Positions 46,943 to 56,044 of a stretch of 64,000 bases of DNA are shown here, piece after piece. Under the pieces are notes generated by a model. It was not told the DNA's origin, made no database searches, and saw only the letters and a list, made by a program, of their open reading frames with translations. Within the stretch, counting starts at the first letter, position 1; every line of letters starts with the position of its first letter. Origin of the DNA: Clostridium aquiflavi (lineage in GTDB: Bacteria > Bacillota > Clostridia > Clostridiales > Clostridiaceae); the NCBI RefSeq assembly GCF_031344075.1, contig NZ_JAVJAN010000025.1:1-64000 (forward strand). The letters are read 5' to 3'. Made by a program: the position numbers and the translations under genes.

Positions 46943-46972
46943 TACAATGAATATGTTAACATATTCATTGTA
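46943..46972. promoter_or_regulatory. Perfect 30-bp palindrome between the hydrogenase-like and relQ genes
   Basis: TACAATGAATATGTT followed directly by its exact reverse complement. It lies just upstream of a TATACT -10 (46986-46991) for relQ and 138 bases from the hydrogenase start. A dimeric or tetrameric regulator binding site fits best; with no T run it is not a terminator. Confidence 0.65.
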
Positions 46973-47010
46973 GATGTTTATTTAGTATACTAAAGGGGGA
47001 TGACATAATT

Positions 47011-47688
47011 ATGAACGACTTAAGAGAGAGTGATAAAATATTTTTTGATTGTGGAAATGTAACCATATCAACTGAAAACGTAGAGGAAAAACTAGATGAA
47101 GTTCAAGAAATTTTAATGATATATAGTTCTGCTATAAAAGAAATTAAAACTAAATTAGATATTTTAGATTTTGAATTTAAAATAAGAAGAAAAAGAAATC
47201 CTATAGAATATATGAAATCTAGAGTTAAATCACCTAGAAGCATATTAGAAAAGCTTAAGCGAAGAGGCTTTGATATTAGTATTAAATCAGCGAGAGAAAA
47301 TTTAAATGATATAGCTGGAGTAAGGGTTGTATGTTCATTTGTAAGTGATATATATGAAATTGCTAATATGTTAAAAAGTCAAAATGACATAAGATTAGTG
47401 GAAGAAAAAGATTATATAAAAAATCCAAAGGAAAATGGATATAGAAGTTTACATATGGTATTAGAAGTTCCAATTTATTTTTCAGATCATATAGAAAATG
47501 TAAAAGTAGAAGTTCAGATAAGAACTATTGCAATGGATTTTTGGGCAAGCTTAGAACATAAACTTTATTATAAAAAAGGAAAAGATACGCCAAAACATAT
47601 AAGAGCAGATTTAAAGGAATGTGCAGATATAATTTCAGCAACAGATTTAAAAATGCAAAAAATACAAGAAGAAGTTGAAAAATTATAA
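47011..47688 (+). CDS. relQ: Small alarmone synthetase (RelQ/YjbM type)
   Basis: A 225-residue single-domain (p)ppGpp synthetase: pyrophosphate transfer from ATP to GDP/GTP in the cytosol. RelA/SpoT synthetase motifs are KSRVKSPRSILEKLKRRG, the metal-binding DIAGVRVVCSF, NPKENGYRSLHMVL, VEVQIRTIAMDFWASLEHKLYYK. There is no HD hydrolase, TGS or ACT domain, so it cannot degrade the alarmone. The ATG follows AAAGGGGG. It is monocistronic; its promoter region holds a 30-bp palindrome shared with the divergent hydrogenase-like gene. Confidence 0.94.
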   Translation: MNDLRESDKIFFDCGNVTISTENVEEKLDEVQEILMIYSSAIKEIKTKLDILDFEFKIRRKRNPIEYMKSRVKSPRSILEKLKRRGFDISIKSARENLNDIAGVRVVCSFVSDIYEIANMLKSQNDIRLVEEKDYIKNPKENGYRSLHMVLEVPIYFSDHIENVKVEVQIRTIAMDFWASLEHKLYYKKGKDTPKHIRADLKECADIISATDLKMQKIQEEVEKL

Positions 47689-47846
47689 AATGCTTAATAA
47701 AATATTATGTTTTAGAGGATGATTTTACAATTAAAAAGTAATATAATATAAATTATAGATTTAACATATTATGTATAAGAGTTAAGGACTTAAATATATA
47801 ATTTTAAAATAAATATATTTAGTGATTTATAGAAGTGAGGTTAATA

Positions 47847-48836
47847 ATGAGTATTTTAGTTTTAGGTGGAGCAGGCTATATTGGTTCTCATGCAGTAAGC
47901 CAATTAATAGATAATGATTATGATGTTGTGGTTGTAGATAATTTACTAACTGGGCATAAGGAAGCAATAAATGAAAAGGCAAAATTTTACAAGGGTGATA
48001 TAAGGGACAAGGAATTTTTAAAGGATGTTTTTGAAAAAGAATCTTTTGAAGCAGTAATTCATTTTGCAGCAAATTCTTTAGTTGGAGAATCTATGGTAGA
48101 TCCTCTTAAATACTTCAATAACAATGTTCAAGGAACTCAAGTTTTATTAGAAGTTATGAATGAATTTAATGTGAAAAATATAGTATTTTCTTCAACAGCA
48201 GCAACTTATGGTGAACCAAAACAAATTCCAATAACTGAAGAAATGGAAACTTGTCCTACAAATCCATATGGTGAAACAAAACTTACAATGGAAAAAATAA
48301 TGAAATGGTGTGATAAGGCTTATGGAATAAAATATGTATCACTTCGTTATTTTAATGTTGCTGGAGCAAGAGAAGGTGGAGTTATTGGAGAAGATCATAA
48401 TCCAGAAACACATTTAATTCCAATAGTACTTCAAGTAGCACTTGGAAAAAGAGATTTTATAACAATATATGGTGAAGATTATGACACTGAAGATGGTACT
48501 TGTGTAAGAGATTACATTCATGTTGAAGATTTAATAGAAGCACATATTTTAGCAATGAAATATCTATTAAATGGAGGAAATAGTAATATATTTAATCTTG
48601 GAAGTAGTCAAGGATTTTCAGTTAAAGAAATAATTGAATCTGCAAGAAAAGTTACTAAGCATTCAATTCCAGCACAAATAGGTGAAAGAAGAGCAGGGGA
48701 TCCAAGTAAGTTAGTTGCGTCTTCAGATAAAGCAAAAAAAATATTAGGATGGAATCCAAGTAGAACTAATATAACAAAGATTATAGAAGATGCTTGGGTA
48801 TGGCATACAAATAATAAGGATGGATATAACAAATAA
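47847..48836 (+). CDS. galE: UDP-glucose 4-epimerase
   Basis: A 329-residue extended short-chain dehydrogenase interconverting UDP-glucose and UDP-galactose (or the GlcNAc forms). The NAD motif is GGAGYIGSH at the N-terminus, the catalytic Ser/Tyr/Lys set is SSTAATYG with NPYGETKLTMEK, and RYFNVAGA is conserved. The ATG at 47847 is placed after GTGAGG; an in-frame GTG at 47835 overlaps that site. It is monocistronic. It could feed galactose into the exopolysaccharide operon at 51 kb, but that link is inference. Confidence 0.95.
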   Translation: MSILVLGGAGYIGSHAVSQLIDNDYDVVVVDNLLTGHKEAINEKAKFYKGDIRDKEFLKDVFEKESFEAVIHFAANSLVGESMVDPLKYFNNNVQGTQVLLEVMNEFNVKNIVFSSTAATYGEPKQIPITEEMETCPTNPYGETKLTMEKIMKWCDKAYGIKYVSLRYFNVAGAREGGVIGEDHNPETHLIPIVLQVALGKRDFITIYGEDYDTEDGTCVRDYIHVEDLIEAHILAMKYLLNGGNSNIFNLGSSQGFSVKEIIESARKVTKHSIPAQIGERRAGDPSKLVASSDKAKKILGWNPSRTNITKIIEDAWVWHTNNKDGYNK

Positions 48837-48843
48837 TATTACG

Positions 48844-48872
48844 TTGTAATAATTCTAAAGATTTGTTATAAT
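48844..48872 (+). promoter_or_regulatory. Promoter of the preQ1-controlled transcript
   Basis: TTGTAA (48844-48849), 17 bases, TATAAT (48867-48872). Transcription would start at about 48880, immediately before the aptamer. Confidence 0.82.
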
Positions 48873-48880
48873 TTAATATA

Positions 48881-48920
48881 GTCAGTTCGGAAGCCTCCTG
48901 ACTTTAAACAAAACTACGGT
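48881..48920 (+). ncRNA. PreQ1-I riboswitch
   Basis: A compact aptamer: P1 GTCAG / CTGAC, a loop TTCGGAAGCCTC, and an A-rich tail AAACAAAACTACGG. This matches the class I layout of stem, C-containing loop and adenine-rich tail ending in CUA. The CTACG of the tail can pair with CGTAG in the 5' arm of the downstream terminator, so ligand binding would favour termination. The downstream gene is a QueT transporter, which supports the assignment. The loop deviates from the common consensus. Confidence 0.78.
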
Positions 48921-48982
48921 TAACTTTTAGTAATAATAAACTTTTATATATTTATAAGGGTTTATTAGATTATTGAATTTTT

Positions 48983-49013
48983 ATCGTAGGATGTAATGTC
49001 CTACGATTTTTTT
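48983..49013 (+). terminator. PreQ1-controlled terminator
   Basis: ATCGTAGGA (48983-48991) pairs with TCCTACGAT (48999-49007), followed by T7. Confidence 0.9.
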
Positions 49014-49111
49014 ATTCTTTATATAATGATAAAGGCATTAAATTTAAGTGTTATTTATGATTTAACTTATTAATAAAGATAGAAAAATAAAGAGTAAACA
49101 AAGAATATATT

Positions 49112-49187
49112 CGCCTAGTAGATGTATATAAATATATGCATTTTAAGAAGTATATTTATATATCAATGGCTTATCGTCATCTTAGCG
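49112..49187 (+). other. Second structured segment in the queT leader
   Basis: An outer pairing of CGCCTA..GATG with CATC..TAGCG encloses a 12-bp stem, TATATAAATATA (49125-49136) with TATATTTATATA (49151-49162). It lies between the preQ1 terminator and queT. The following 140 bases hold two AGGAGG sites, at about 49300 and 49323; only the second is used by queT. I do not recognise the element. Confidence 0.4.
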
Positions 49188-49335
49188 ATTTTGTTCTGGC
49201 TTTAATCATACTTACAGTTACTCGTTTTGTTTAAATTGTCCATATATTTTAGTGAAATTTTTATACTAAAATATAAATTAAAACTTAGTGTAAAGTTTAG
49301 GAGGTTGTTAAACTAATTTTTTAGGAGGATATTTA

Positions 49336-49845
49336 ATGAAAAGTAGTAAAACAACAAAACGATTAGTTAGAACAGCACTTATAGCTGCTATTTATGCAGT
49401 GCTAACACTTATATTAGCACCTATAAGTTATGGAAACATTCAATTTAGGATTTCAGAAATAATGGTATTATTAGCTTTTGTAGATCCATTTTATATAGGA
49501 GGACTTACATTAGGTTGCTTTATAGCAAATATGCTTGGACCTAACGGTATGTTAGATATATTTTTAGGAACATTAGCTACATTGATTAGTGTTACAGCTA
49601 TATCATTTACAGCGAAATATATTAAAAATAATAAAAAAGCATTATTTATAGCATCATTGTGGCCAACAATATTTAACGCTTTAATTATAGGATGGATGCT
49701 TAATTATTTATTTAAAATTCCACTTATATTATCCATGGGAGAAATAGCAGTAGGTGAATTTGTTGTTGTAACTTTAGTAGGATTACCTATACTTAAGTTA
49801 GTACAACATAAATATAAAAAATTAATTTTAGTACAAGATATTTAA
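49336..49845 (+). CDS. queT: QueT family queuosine-precursor transporter
   Basis: A 169-residue membrane protein with about five or six helices, matching the QueT (COG4708) substrate-binding S-component of energy-coupling-factor transporters. Landmarks are RTALIAAIYAVLTLILAPISYGNIQFRISE, GCFIANMLGPNGMLDIFLGTLATLISV and the C-terminal VALVGLPILK-like stretch. It would import preQ1 or a related base using a shared ECF module encoded elsewhere. The ATG follows TTAGGAGG. It is governed by the preQ1 riboswitch about 420 bases upstream. Confidence 0.93.
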   Translation: MKSSKTTKRLVRTALIAAIYAVLTLILAPISYGNIQFRISEIMVLLAFVDPFYIGGLTLGCFIANMLGPNGMLDIFLGTLATLISVTAISFTAKYIKNNKKALFIASLWPTIFNALIIGWMLNYLFKIPLILSMGEIAVGEFVVVTLVGLPILKLVQHKYKKLILVQDI

Positions 49846-49860
49846 ATAAAATAAGTTAAT

Positions 49861-49904
49861 AAAAGACATAAAAAAGAGAAAAAAATCTTTTTTGTGTCTT
49901 TTTT
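49861..49904 (+). terminator. Rho-independent terminator of queT
   Basis: AAAAGACATAAAAAAGA pairs with TCTTTTTTGTGTCTTTT, then TT. Confidence 0.85.
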
Positions 49905-49975
49905 ATAAATTTAATTATTTTATAATGAAAAATTGCATATATTATATTAAAGAATATTATTTTAGGAAAAGTAAA

Positions 49976-50152
49976 ATGAATAAAATTATATATCTATCTT
50001 TGCTAATAATTATTTTATTCTCTTTAATATTAGATATAATATGTATGTTAAGGGAAGAACAACATAAAATACCTAAATATTTTTTATATAAAATTTTACT
50101 TATAATTACATTGATATTTGAAAAAGTAATGGGTTGTTCTATTTTCAAGTAA
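49976..50152 (+). CDS. Small hydrophobic protein, uncertain
   Basis: A 58-residue frame with two hydrophobic helices (residues 3-23 and 36-52) separated by the charged MLREEQHKIPKY loop. The ATG at 49976 has TAGGAAAAG upstream; the longer frame begins within the queT terminator and is unlikely. No family is recognised. It could be a small membrane protein or a chance frame. Confidence 0.4.
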   Translation: MNKIIYLSLLIIILFSLILDIICMLREEQHKIPKYFLYKILLIITLIFEKVMGCSIFK

Positions 50153-50234
50153 CTTATAGCATTAAATTTATTATCATATGTAAGTATTTATGAATATCAT
50201 AAATAATGAATCAATAAAATTATGAGGTGATATT

Positions 50235-50741
50235 ATGCACATATCAACAAAAAAAAGGTTTAATAAGATAGGAGATAAATTTATAAAAATTGATTATGAT
50301 TTATCTACTATAAGATGGGTAATTAGCGAAGTTAGAAATACTATTTGGGATATGAATCAAACAGAATTTAAAAAACTTATTAGTATACCAAGTAGTATCT
50401 TAAAAGAAGATGCGTACATTAAAGATTATGAAATGTGGCAAAAAGAAAATAAAGGATATTTACTATCAAATTTAAGTGATTTCAAAGAAAAATATTTTAT
50501 AGAATTAAAAGAAAAAATTTATTCAGATAAATATTCTATTAATGATATGTTAGAAACAATAGATTATATGGTAGATAACTTTGAAAATTTGCAAGAAAAT
50601 CATAGTGGAAAAATGGAAATGCCCTTAAGAAATATTGAACTTGGGTTTAGAAATTTAGACATTTCTAATAAAAAAGCATTAACATCAAAGGGAGAGTTAT
50701 TTTCTAAATATATAGAAAATGCAGTAAATGGAGCTTTGTAA
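50235..50741 (+). CDS. Hypothetical protein
   Basis: A 168-residue soluble, charged, largely helical protein with no Cys and no signal peptide. The central WVISEVRNTIWDMNQTEFKKL and LETIDYMVDNFENLQENH stretches look like amphipathic helices. I do not recognise a family. The ATG follows GAGGTG at normal spacing, and a terminator follows at 50771, supporting a real monocistronic gene. Confidence 0.72.
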   Translation: MHISTKKRFNKIGDKFIKIDYDLSTIRWVISEVRNTIWDMNQTEFKKLISIPSSILKEDAYIKDYEMWQKENKGYLLSNLSDFKEKYFIELKEKIYSDKYSINDMLETIDYMVDNFENLQENHSGKMEMPLRNIELGFRNLDISNKKALTSKGELFSKYIENAVNGAL

Positions 50742-50770
50742 ATCTATAAAAATGAATAAGAAATAAGAGA

Positions 50771-50808
50771 AATAAGTTACTATTATTTTAAGTGACTTAT
50801 TTTTTATT
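50771..50808 (+). terminator. Rho-independent terminator
   Basis: AATAAGTTAC pairs with GTGACTTATT, followed by TTTTA. The rest of the 330-base gap to 51071 holds an inverted TTAGTA-N8-TACTAA (50971-50990) and a weak promoter-like TTACAG-N16-TAAAAT (51022-51049) for the exopolysaccharide operon. Confidence 0.75.
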
Positions 50809-51071
50809 TTCAGTATAAATATGTAAAAAACTATATATATATAAATAGATATTATATTAAATCTACAAAAATTCAAATTTAAAAATAAGTAGTAAAAATT
50901 TTATTACTAAATATAATGATTTTCACATAAATATATTTAAAAATGCAAATCTATAAGAATAAGCTGGATTTTAGTATGAAATTTTACTAAGTTTCGCAAG
51001 ATAAGGTTAGTGATAATTTAATTACAGTTTTATTTATTAGATATAAAATTAAGATAATTTTATAAAAGAAG

Positions 51072-52559
51072 GTGAATAATATAGGGAATGTTAACACATA
51101 TAATCATAAATATAATAACATTTTAAAGCTAGATAAGATTAACTATCCTCTTTTGGCATCTTTTCTTGTATTAATTATAGGAAGTTTGACATTATTTATA
51201 CATCCTATTATAGGAATGGCTGACAATGGGGATTTTTATAGAGTGATAAATAAGAGCGGTGCATATCATTTGAACAAAAATTCTAATGATATATTCTTAG
51301 GATATTTTATAAAAGACTATGGAATTTATAAATATAACAATGATTATGCTAACATTCTAATATCAACTCAATCTATATTTGTAAAGTCAGCTATTTTTTT
51401 AGATAGTTTTTTTACGAAAGACTATGTTTTAGATATAAGATTTATGTCTATTATGTTTTTGATAATTGAAGCTATAGGAGTTTATTTTTTTATAAAAGCA
51501 CTAATAAATAAAGTAGATAATTCTAAATATAAACTAATAATAACTTTATTAACTATTTTAATATTTTGTGATACAGGGTATTTAGCGTATTACAATTCTT
51601 TTTATGGAGAAAGTGTTAATATATGCTGTTTTCTAATGAGTATAGGTTTACTAATTTATATGATAGAATTTGATAAGTTTACGTGGTATAACTTAATAGC
51701 TTTTGGAATAAGTTCGTTTCTGTTTTTCGGATCTAAACAACAATTAGCACCAGTTGGTATATTAATATCATTTATTTTTATAATAATAGGAGTTTACACA
51801 ACAAATAAACCATTAACTAAAATATTAACTTATATTTTAGCTATAATTTTTATAATAAGCTCAATGGTATTTTATAAGTCAATCACAGGAGATTTTAAAT
51901 ACATAAATATATATCATTCTATGAACAGAGGTATTTTATTGAATGAAGATGATCCAGACAGCATATTAGAAGATTTTAATATAAGTACACAATATTCTTT
52001 GTTGCAAGAAACAGATTTTTTTGAAGAAATTAAGTTGTTAGATCCATATGAAGAAAAATTAATAGACGACTATTATGAAAAATTCTCATTAGGAAAAATT
52101 TTAGAATATTATATAACACATCCTAAGGCATTTATTAAAGTATTAAAAATAAGTTTTAATAATGGATATTCAATCAGACCAAAAGTAATTGGAAATTATG
52201 AACAAAGTGAACACAAAGAATTTGGAGCTAAATCATACTTCTTTGCAACATGGAGTACATTTAAAGAAAAAGTTATACCAAAGAACATGTTGTTTACTGT
52301 AGCTACAATAGTTATTTATTTATATTTATCTACATCTAGATTTTTAAAGGCCATAAAGAACAATAATAAAAAAATTCAACTTAAAGAAATTACGTATTTT
52401 TATGTATTTCTAGTTGGAATATCACAAATTATCATTTCTGTAATAGGGGCTGGTGATGCAGATTTATCTAAACATGTATTTATGTACAACATGGCATTTG
52501 ATTTGATATTTATATATATAATTAGTTTGATTTTTGAAAATAAAACAATAAAATCGTAG
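51072..52559 (+). CDS. Polytopic glycosyltransferase-like protein (WsfD-like), exopolysaccharide operon gene 1
   Basis: A 495-residue integral membrane protein with about ten helices and one large loop (about residues 275-390). MADNGDFYRV (49-58) after the first helix is an acidic motif like the catalytic loops of membrane-embedded GT-C glycosyltransferases and of WsfD-type glycan transferases. It is probably a lipid-linked or polymer-modifying transferase; the donor is unknown. The start is uncertain. GTG at 51072 sits only three bases after AGAAGG, while ATA at 51081 is where an ATG would be expected from the ribosome site. It is the first of five tightly packed genes. Confidence 0.8.
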   Translation: MNNIGNVNTYNHKYNNILKLDKINYPLLASFLVLIIGSLTLFIHPIIGMADNGDFYRVINKSGAYHLNKNSNDIFLGYFIKDYGIYKYNNDYANILISTQSIFVKSAIFLDSFFTKDYVLDIRFMSIMFLIIEAIGVYFFIKALINKVDNSKYKLIITLLTILIFCDTGYLAYYNSFYGESVNICCFLMSIGLLIYMIEFDKFTWYNLIAFGISSFLFFGSKQQLAPVGILISFIFIIIGVYTTNKPLTKILTYILAIIFIISSMVFYKSITGDFKYINIYHSMNRGILLNEDDPDSILEDFNISTQYSLLQETDFFEEIKLLDPYEEKLIDDYYEKFSLGKILEYYITHPKAFIKVLKISFNNGYSIRPKVIGNYEQSEHKEFGAKSYFFATWSTFKEKVIPKNMLFTVATIVIYLYLSTSRFLKAIKNNNKKIQLKEITYFYVFLVGISQIIISVIGAGDADLSKHVFMYNMAFDLIFIYIISLIFENKTIKS

Positions 52560-52573
52560 GGTGGTTTTAAATT

Positions 52574-53428
52574 ATGAATGAGATAAACATTAGAAAAAAG
52601 GTTGATATTCTAATAACGTTTTTAATAACGTATTTTTTTATTATATCTATTAGCTTTAATATTTTTAACTTTCAACAATCCTTTGAAAATTACTTTATGC
52701 TGACACTTATAATGATAATTGCAGTTATAAGTTACTATACTAATGTGACATTTTCATTAATTGTTACGTTGATAGTTGATTTTATTTATATGAGTATAAA
52801 ATTATACTTGAATTTTACTGGAAATCTTACTGCTGAATTTAACACATATTATTGGATTGTAATAATACCTATTACTGCTTTAATAGTTTCATTTATGTCA
52901 AAGAATATAGTGTTGCTGCAAGAAAAAGTGATATCTTTGGAAGAAGAGAATTCAAGACTTATAATGATTGATGAATCTACAGGAATAAGAAATGATAAAG
53001 CAATTATTATGGAATTACCAATATATATGAATATAAGCAAAAGGCATAATTTACCTTTAACTTTAATAATTGTAAAAGTTAAATTTGCAGATAAATTAAA
53101 AAGAATTCTTGGAAGAAAAAAGTACTTAGAATTACTGGTTCAAACATGTGATATTTTTAAAAAAGCTTTAAGAGAAGAAGATGTAAAGTACATATTAGAT
53201 GAAAGTACATTGGCATTTATAACAATCACCAATGAAGATGGTGCTAAGGTAGTAAAAAATAGGTTTAGGGAAAACATTAATAATGCTGATTTAATACAAT
53301 ATTCATTATATAAAAATATAAAGTTAGATATTCAAATGGGATCATGTACATTTGATAAATCAATAAAGGATTCTATGGAATTCTTAATAAAAGCTGAAAA
53401 GGAAATTGAATATGACATTCAAGAATAA
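52574..53428 (+). CDS. Membrane protein with degenerate GGDEF domain and intact I-site, probable c-di-GMP receptor
   Basis: A 284-residue protein: about four helices (residues 11-110), a short coiled linker (112-130), and a cyclase-fold domain (130-284) starting DESTGIRN like the usual D-LTG-xNR. At the active loop the sequence is R200-E-E-D203, five residues, then DESTL where GGDEF should be. The catalytic signature is lost but the RxxD I-site is intact at the canonical spacing. From established work, PelD and Listeria PssE use this design to bind c-di-GMP and switch on polysaccharide synthesis. Its place inside a synthase operon whose glycosyltransferase lacks PilZ supports the same role here. 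The start follows GGGTGG. Confidence 0.85.
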   Translation: MNEINIRKKVDILITFLITYFFIISISFNIFNFQQSFENYFMLTLIMIIAVISYYTNVTFSLIVTLIVDFIYMSIKLYLNFTGNLTAEFNTYYWIVIIPITALIVSFMSKNIVLLQEKVISLEEENSRLIMIDESTGIRNDKAIIMELPIYMNISKRHNLPLTLIIVKVKFADKLKRILGRKKYLELLVQTCDIFKKALREEDVKYILDESTLAFITITNEDGAKVVKNRFRENINNADLIQYSLYKNIKLDIQMGSCTFDKSIKDSMEFLIKAEKEIEYDIQE

Positions 53429-54761
53429 ACTGTTTAAAGTTAAAAAATTAATTATAGTAGTATTAATTTTTATACTGATAAATAGTTTATGTTTCACTAA
53501 AAATGTATATGGTGTTGAATCAAGAGAAAAAGTGTTGGTCTTATATGATGCTTATAAAGAATATGGAGAAAAAAGAAATACTTTAAATGATTTAAATAGA
53601 ATATGTTTAGAATTTGCTGATGACATTGAAATAATGAGATTCTCAGCTTATGAGGGATCAGATTTATCACAGTATAAAACTATTTTTATATTAAATTTAA
53701 GTGATAATACTTTAAGTGAGACTTTAAAGCAAAATCTAATTAAATATAAGAATGAAATATTTTGGATTGGGAAAAAATCATATAATAACTTTTTAAATAC
53801 AGATAAGGTAATATACATGGAAGGTCTGTATTTTGATAATTATAAGAAGATATATGATGTTATTTGTAAATATTTTAATAAAGAGTATGAGAAAAATATA
53901 TATCTTTATTTTGATAAAGTCACTCCATTTAATGACCTTAATGTTTTAATTGAAGAGATAGACTATTTAAAAAAAATTGGAATACGCTTTTTTATTGAAG
54001 TATCACCTGTATTTAAAAATGAAAATTTATCTGCTATGAACAGATTCGCAGAGGTATTGAGATATGCACAAGCTAATGGAGGAGAAATAGTATTAACACT
54101 TCCACCATTAGTAAGCTTAGATGTTAAAGGAAAAAATATAGAAGAGAAAGTTAATTTGGGATTTAAAAATTATATTAATTATTGGATTTATCCAACTGCT
54201 ATAAGTATAAGTGATTATTGGCTGTATAGAGATGATTTAAAGGAATTGCTTAAAAAGACGAATACTATCTTTATAGATTCTAATATAGATATGGGGATTT
54301 TAGATTTTGATAAATACAATCTATCATCTTATAAGAATATAATTGAAAAAGTTGATTTTGATAATAGCAGTAATTTATATAATAATGTAGCGATAAATAT
54401 AAGTAGTAAATTATCTGTTAAGGAATTTAAGAATAAGGTTGAAGAGTTATTAGATAAAGATATATATTTTAAAGATACTCATGATATAAATAGCAGTATT
54501 ACTATTGATAACTTAAATATCAAGAGTAATAAAAATGGAATATTTTTAAATGATAAAAATGTTACACAGGTACAGTTTGTTGATAGTGAAAAATATAAAA
54601 CTGTAATGAATGGATATGAAAATCAGAGACATGATGATGTTAATATAAATTTAGATAAAACAAATAAAATACTTGTGATTATTAGTACCGTAGTTGTAAT
54701 TCTTTTTATAATAATTGTTTTGATAAATTTTAATATTGATAAAAGAAAATTTTTAAAATAG
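53412..54761 (+). CDS. DUF2334 protein, putative extracellular polysaccharide deacetylase-like, operon gene 3
   Basis: A 449-residue protein with a signal peptide (about 1-36), an extracytoplasmic domain and a C-terminal membrane helix (about 420-440), so it is anchored outside the cell. The domain matches DUF2334, a deacetylase-like barrel: YLYFDKVTPFNDLNVLIEEIDYLKKIGIRFFIEVSPVF, then GGEIVLTLPP and IYPTAISISDYWLY. The usual histidine metal ligands are not obvious, so it may be inactive. The ATG at 53412 overlaps the previous gene by 17 bases. DUF2334 proteins accompany Pss-type operons. Confidence 0.82.
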   Translation: MTFKNKLFKVKKLIIVVLIFILINSLCFTKNVYGVESREKVLVLYDAYKEYGEKRNTLNDLNRICLEFADDIEIMRFSAYEGSDLSQYKTIFILNLSDNTLSETLKQNLIKYKNEIFWIGKKSYNNFLNTDKVIYMEGLYFDNYKKIYDVICKYFNKEYEKNIYLYFDKVTPFNDLNVLIEEIDYLKKIGIRFFIEVSPVFKNENLSAMNRFAEVLRYAQANGGEIVLTLPPLVSLDVKGKNIEEKVNLGFKNYINYWIYPTAISISDYWLYRDDLKELLKKTNTIFIDSNIDMGILDFDKYNLSSYKNIIEKVDFDNSSNLYNNVAINISSKLSVKEFKNKVEELLDKDIYFKDTHDINSSITIDNLNIKSNKNGIFLNDKNVTQVQFVDSEKYKTVMNGYENQRHDDVNINLDKTNKILVIISTVVVILFIIIVLINFNIDKRKFLK

Positions 54762-54772
54762 GAGAAAATGTT

Positions 54773-56023
54773 ATGAATGTATTTGACTACATGGCATTAT
54801 ATTCCCTGGGGATAATTTGGATAATAATATTTGTTAATATTATTTTAGTTGTATTTGGATATATATACTATTCTAAAGTACATAATAAAATAATGAAAGA
54901 AAAATTAAAGTACTATCCATTTGTATCAGTCATGGTTCCAGCACATAATGAAGCTATTGTTATAAGAAAAACAGTAGAGTCATTACTAGAATTAGATTAT
55001 CCTCATGACAGATATGAAATTATAATAATAAATGATAATTCAAATGATAATTCAGCAGAAATACTGCAAGCAGTTAAAGAAAAAGTTTTAGATAGAAATC
55101 TAATAATAATAAACACTGATAATATAACTGGCGGAAAGGGAAAATCCAATGCACTTAATATAGGGCTTGAAAAAAGTAAGGGAGAAATTTTAGCTGTTTA
55201 TGATGCTGACAATACTCCAGATTCTAAAGCATTAAAATATTTAGTTCAAACATTGTTAGAGGATGATAAGTTAGGTGCAGTTATTGGAAAATTTAGATGC
55301 AGAAATAAAGATAAAAACTTATTAACTAATTTTATAAATATAGAAACATTAACGTATCAATGGATGGCTCAAGCAGGACGATGGGAAATGTTTAAGCTTT
55401 GTACTATTCCAGGTACTAACTTTGTAGTAAGAAGAAGTATCATGGAAGAAATGAATGGATGGGATACAAAAGCTATAACAGAAGATACTGAAGTGAGTTT
55501 TAGAATTTATATGATGGGATATAAAATAAAATTTATGCCTCTCGCTGTAACATATGAACAAGAGCCTCAAACATTAAATGTATGGTTTAAGCAAAGAATA
55601 AGATGGGCAAAGGGGAATACTTATGTTGTTATAAAAAATTTCAAATACTTATTTAAACCAGGGTTTGGAGTAACTAAATTTGATATATTGTATTACACTA
55701 TGATTTATTTTTTCTTTTTATCAGCTAGTGTTATTTCAGATATGTTATTTTTATTAGGATTTGGAGATATAATTCAAATAAATATTACTGGATATGGATT
55801 AATATTATGGGTTATGGCGTATTCAGTATTTAATCTTTCTATAATGATAGCAATTTCAACAGAAAAGGGAGAATTAAATATAAAAAATATTATGGTTATA
55901 TCTATAATGTATTTTACTTATTGTAAATTATGGGCTATTGTAGCGGCAATAGGATTTTATAATTACATAAAAGATTCATTGTTAAAAAGAGAAACTAAAT
56001 GGTATAAAACTGAAAGGTTTTAA
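54773..56023 (+). CDS. Processive family 2 glycosyltransferase, BcsA-like without PilZ, operon gene 4
   Basis: A 416-residue membrane glycosyltransferase. A first helix (12-33) is followed by the GT-A domain with VSVMVPAHNEAIVIRKTVESLL, the DAD nucleotide-sugar motif (144-146), the catalytic ITED (235-238) and the processivity motif QRIRW (274-278). Three or four helices follow (305-400). The protein ends 20 residues later, so the C-terminal PilZ domain of cellulose synthase is absent. It should polymerise and extrude a beta-linked polymer; the sugar cannot be told from the motifs. It is 11 bases after the DUF2334 gene. Confidence 0.92.
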   Translation: MNVFDYMALYSLGIIWIIIFVNIILVVFGYIYYSKVHNKIMKEKLKYYPFVSVMVPAHNEAIVIRKTVESLLELDYPHDRYEIIIINDNSNDNSAEILQAVKEKVLDRNLIIINTDNITGGKGKSNALNIGLEKSKGEILAVYDADNTPDSKALKYLVQTLLEDDKLGAVIGKFRCRNKDKNLLTNFINIETLTYQWMAQAGRWEMFKLCTIPGTNFVVRRSIMEEMNGWDTKAITEDTEVSFRIYMMGYKIKFMPLAVTYEQEPQTLNVWFKQRIRWAKGNTYVVIKNFKYLFKPGFGVTKFDILYYTMIYFFFLSASVISDMLFLLGFGDIIQINITGYGLILWVMAYSVFNLSIMIAISTEKGELNIKNIMVISIMYFTYCKLWAIVAAIGFYNYIKDSLLKRETKWYKTERF

Positions 56024-56044
56024 ACCTGGAGGAGGTATTTATAT

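Noticed and set aside
52574..53428. Active diguanylate cyclase
   Set aside because: The GGDEF signature is replaced by DESTL, so synthesis of c-di-GMP is not expected.
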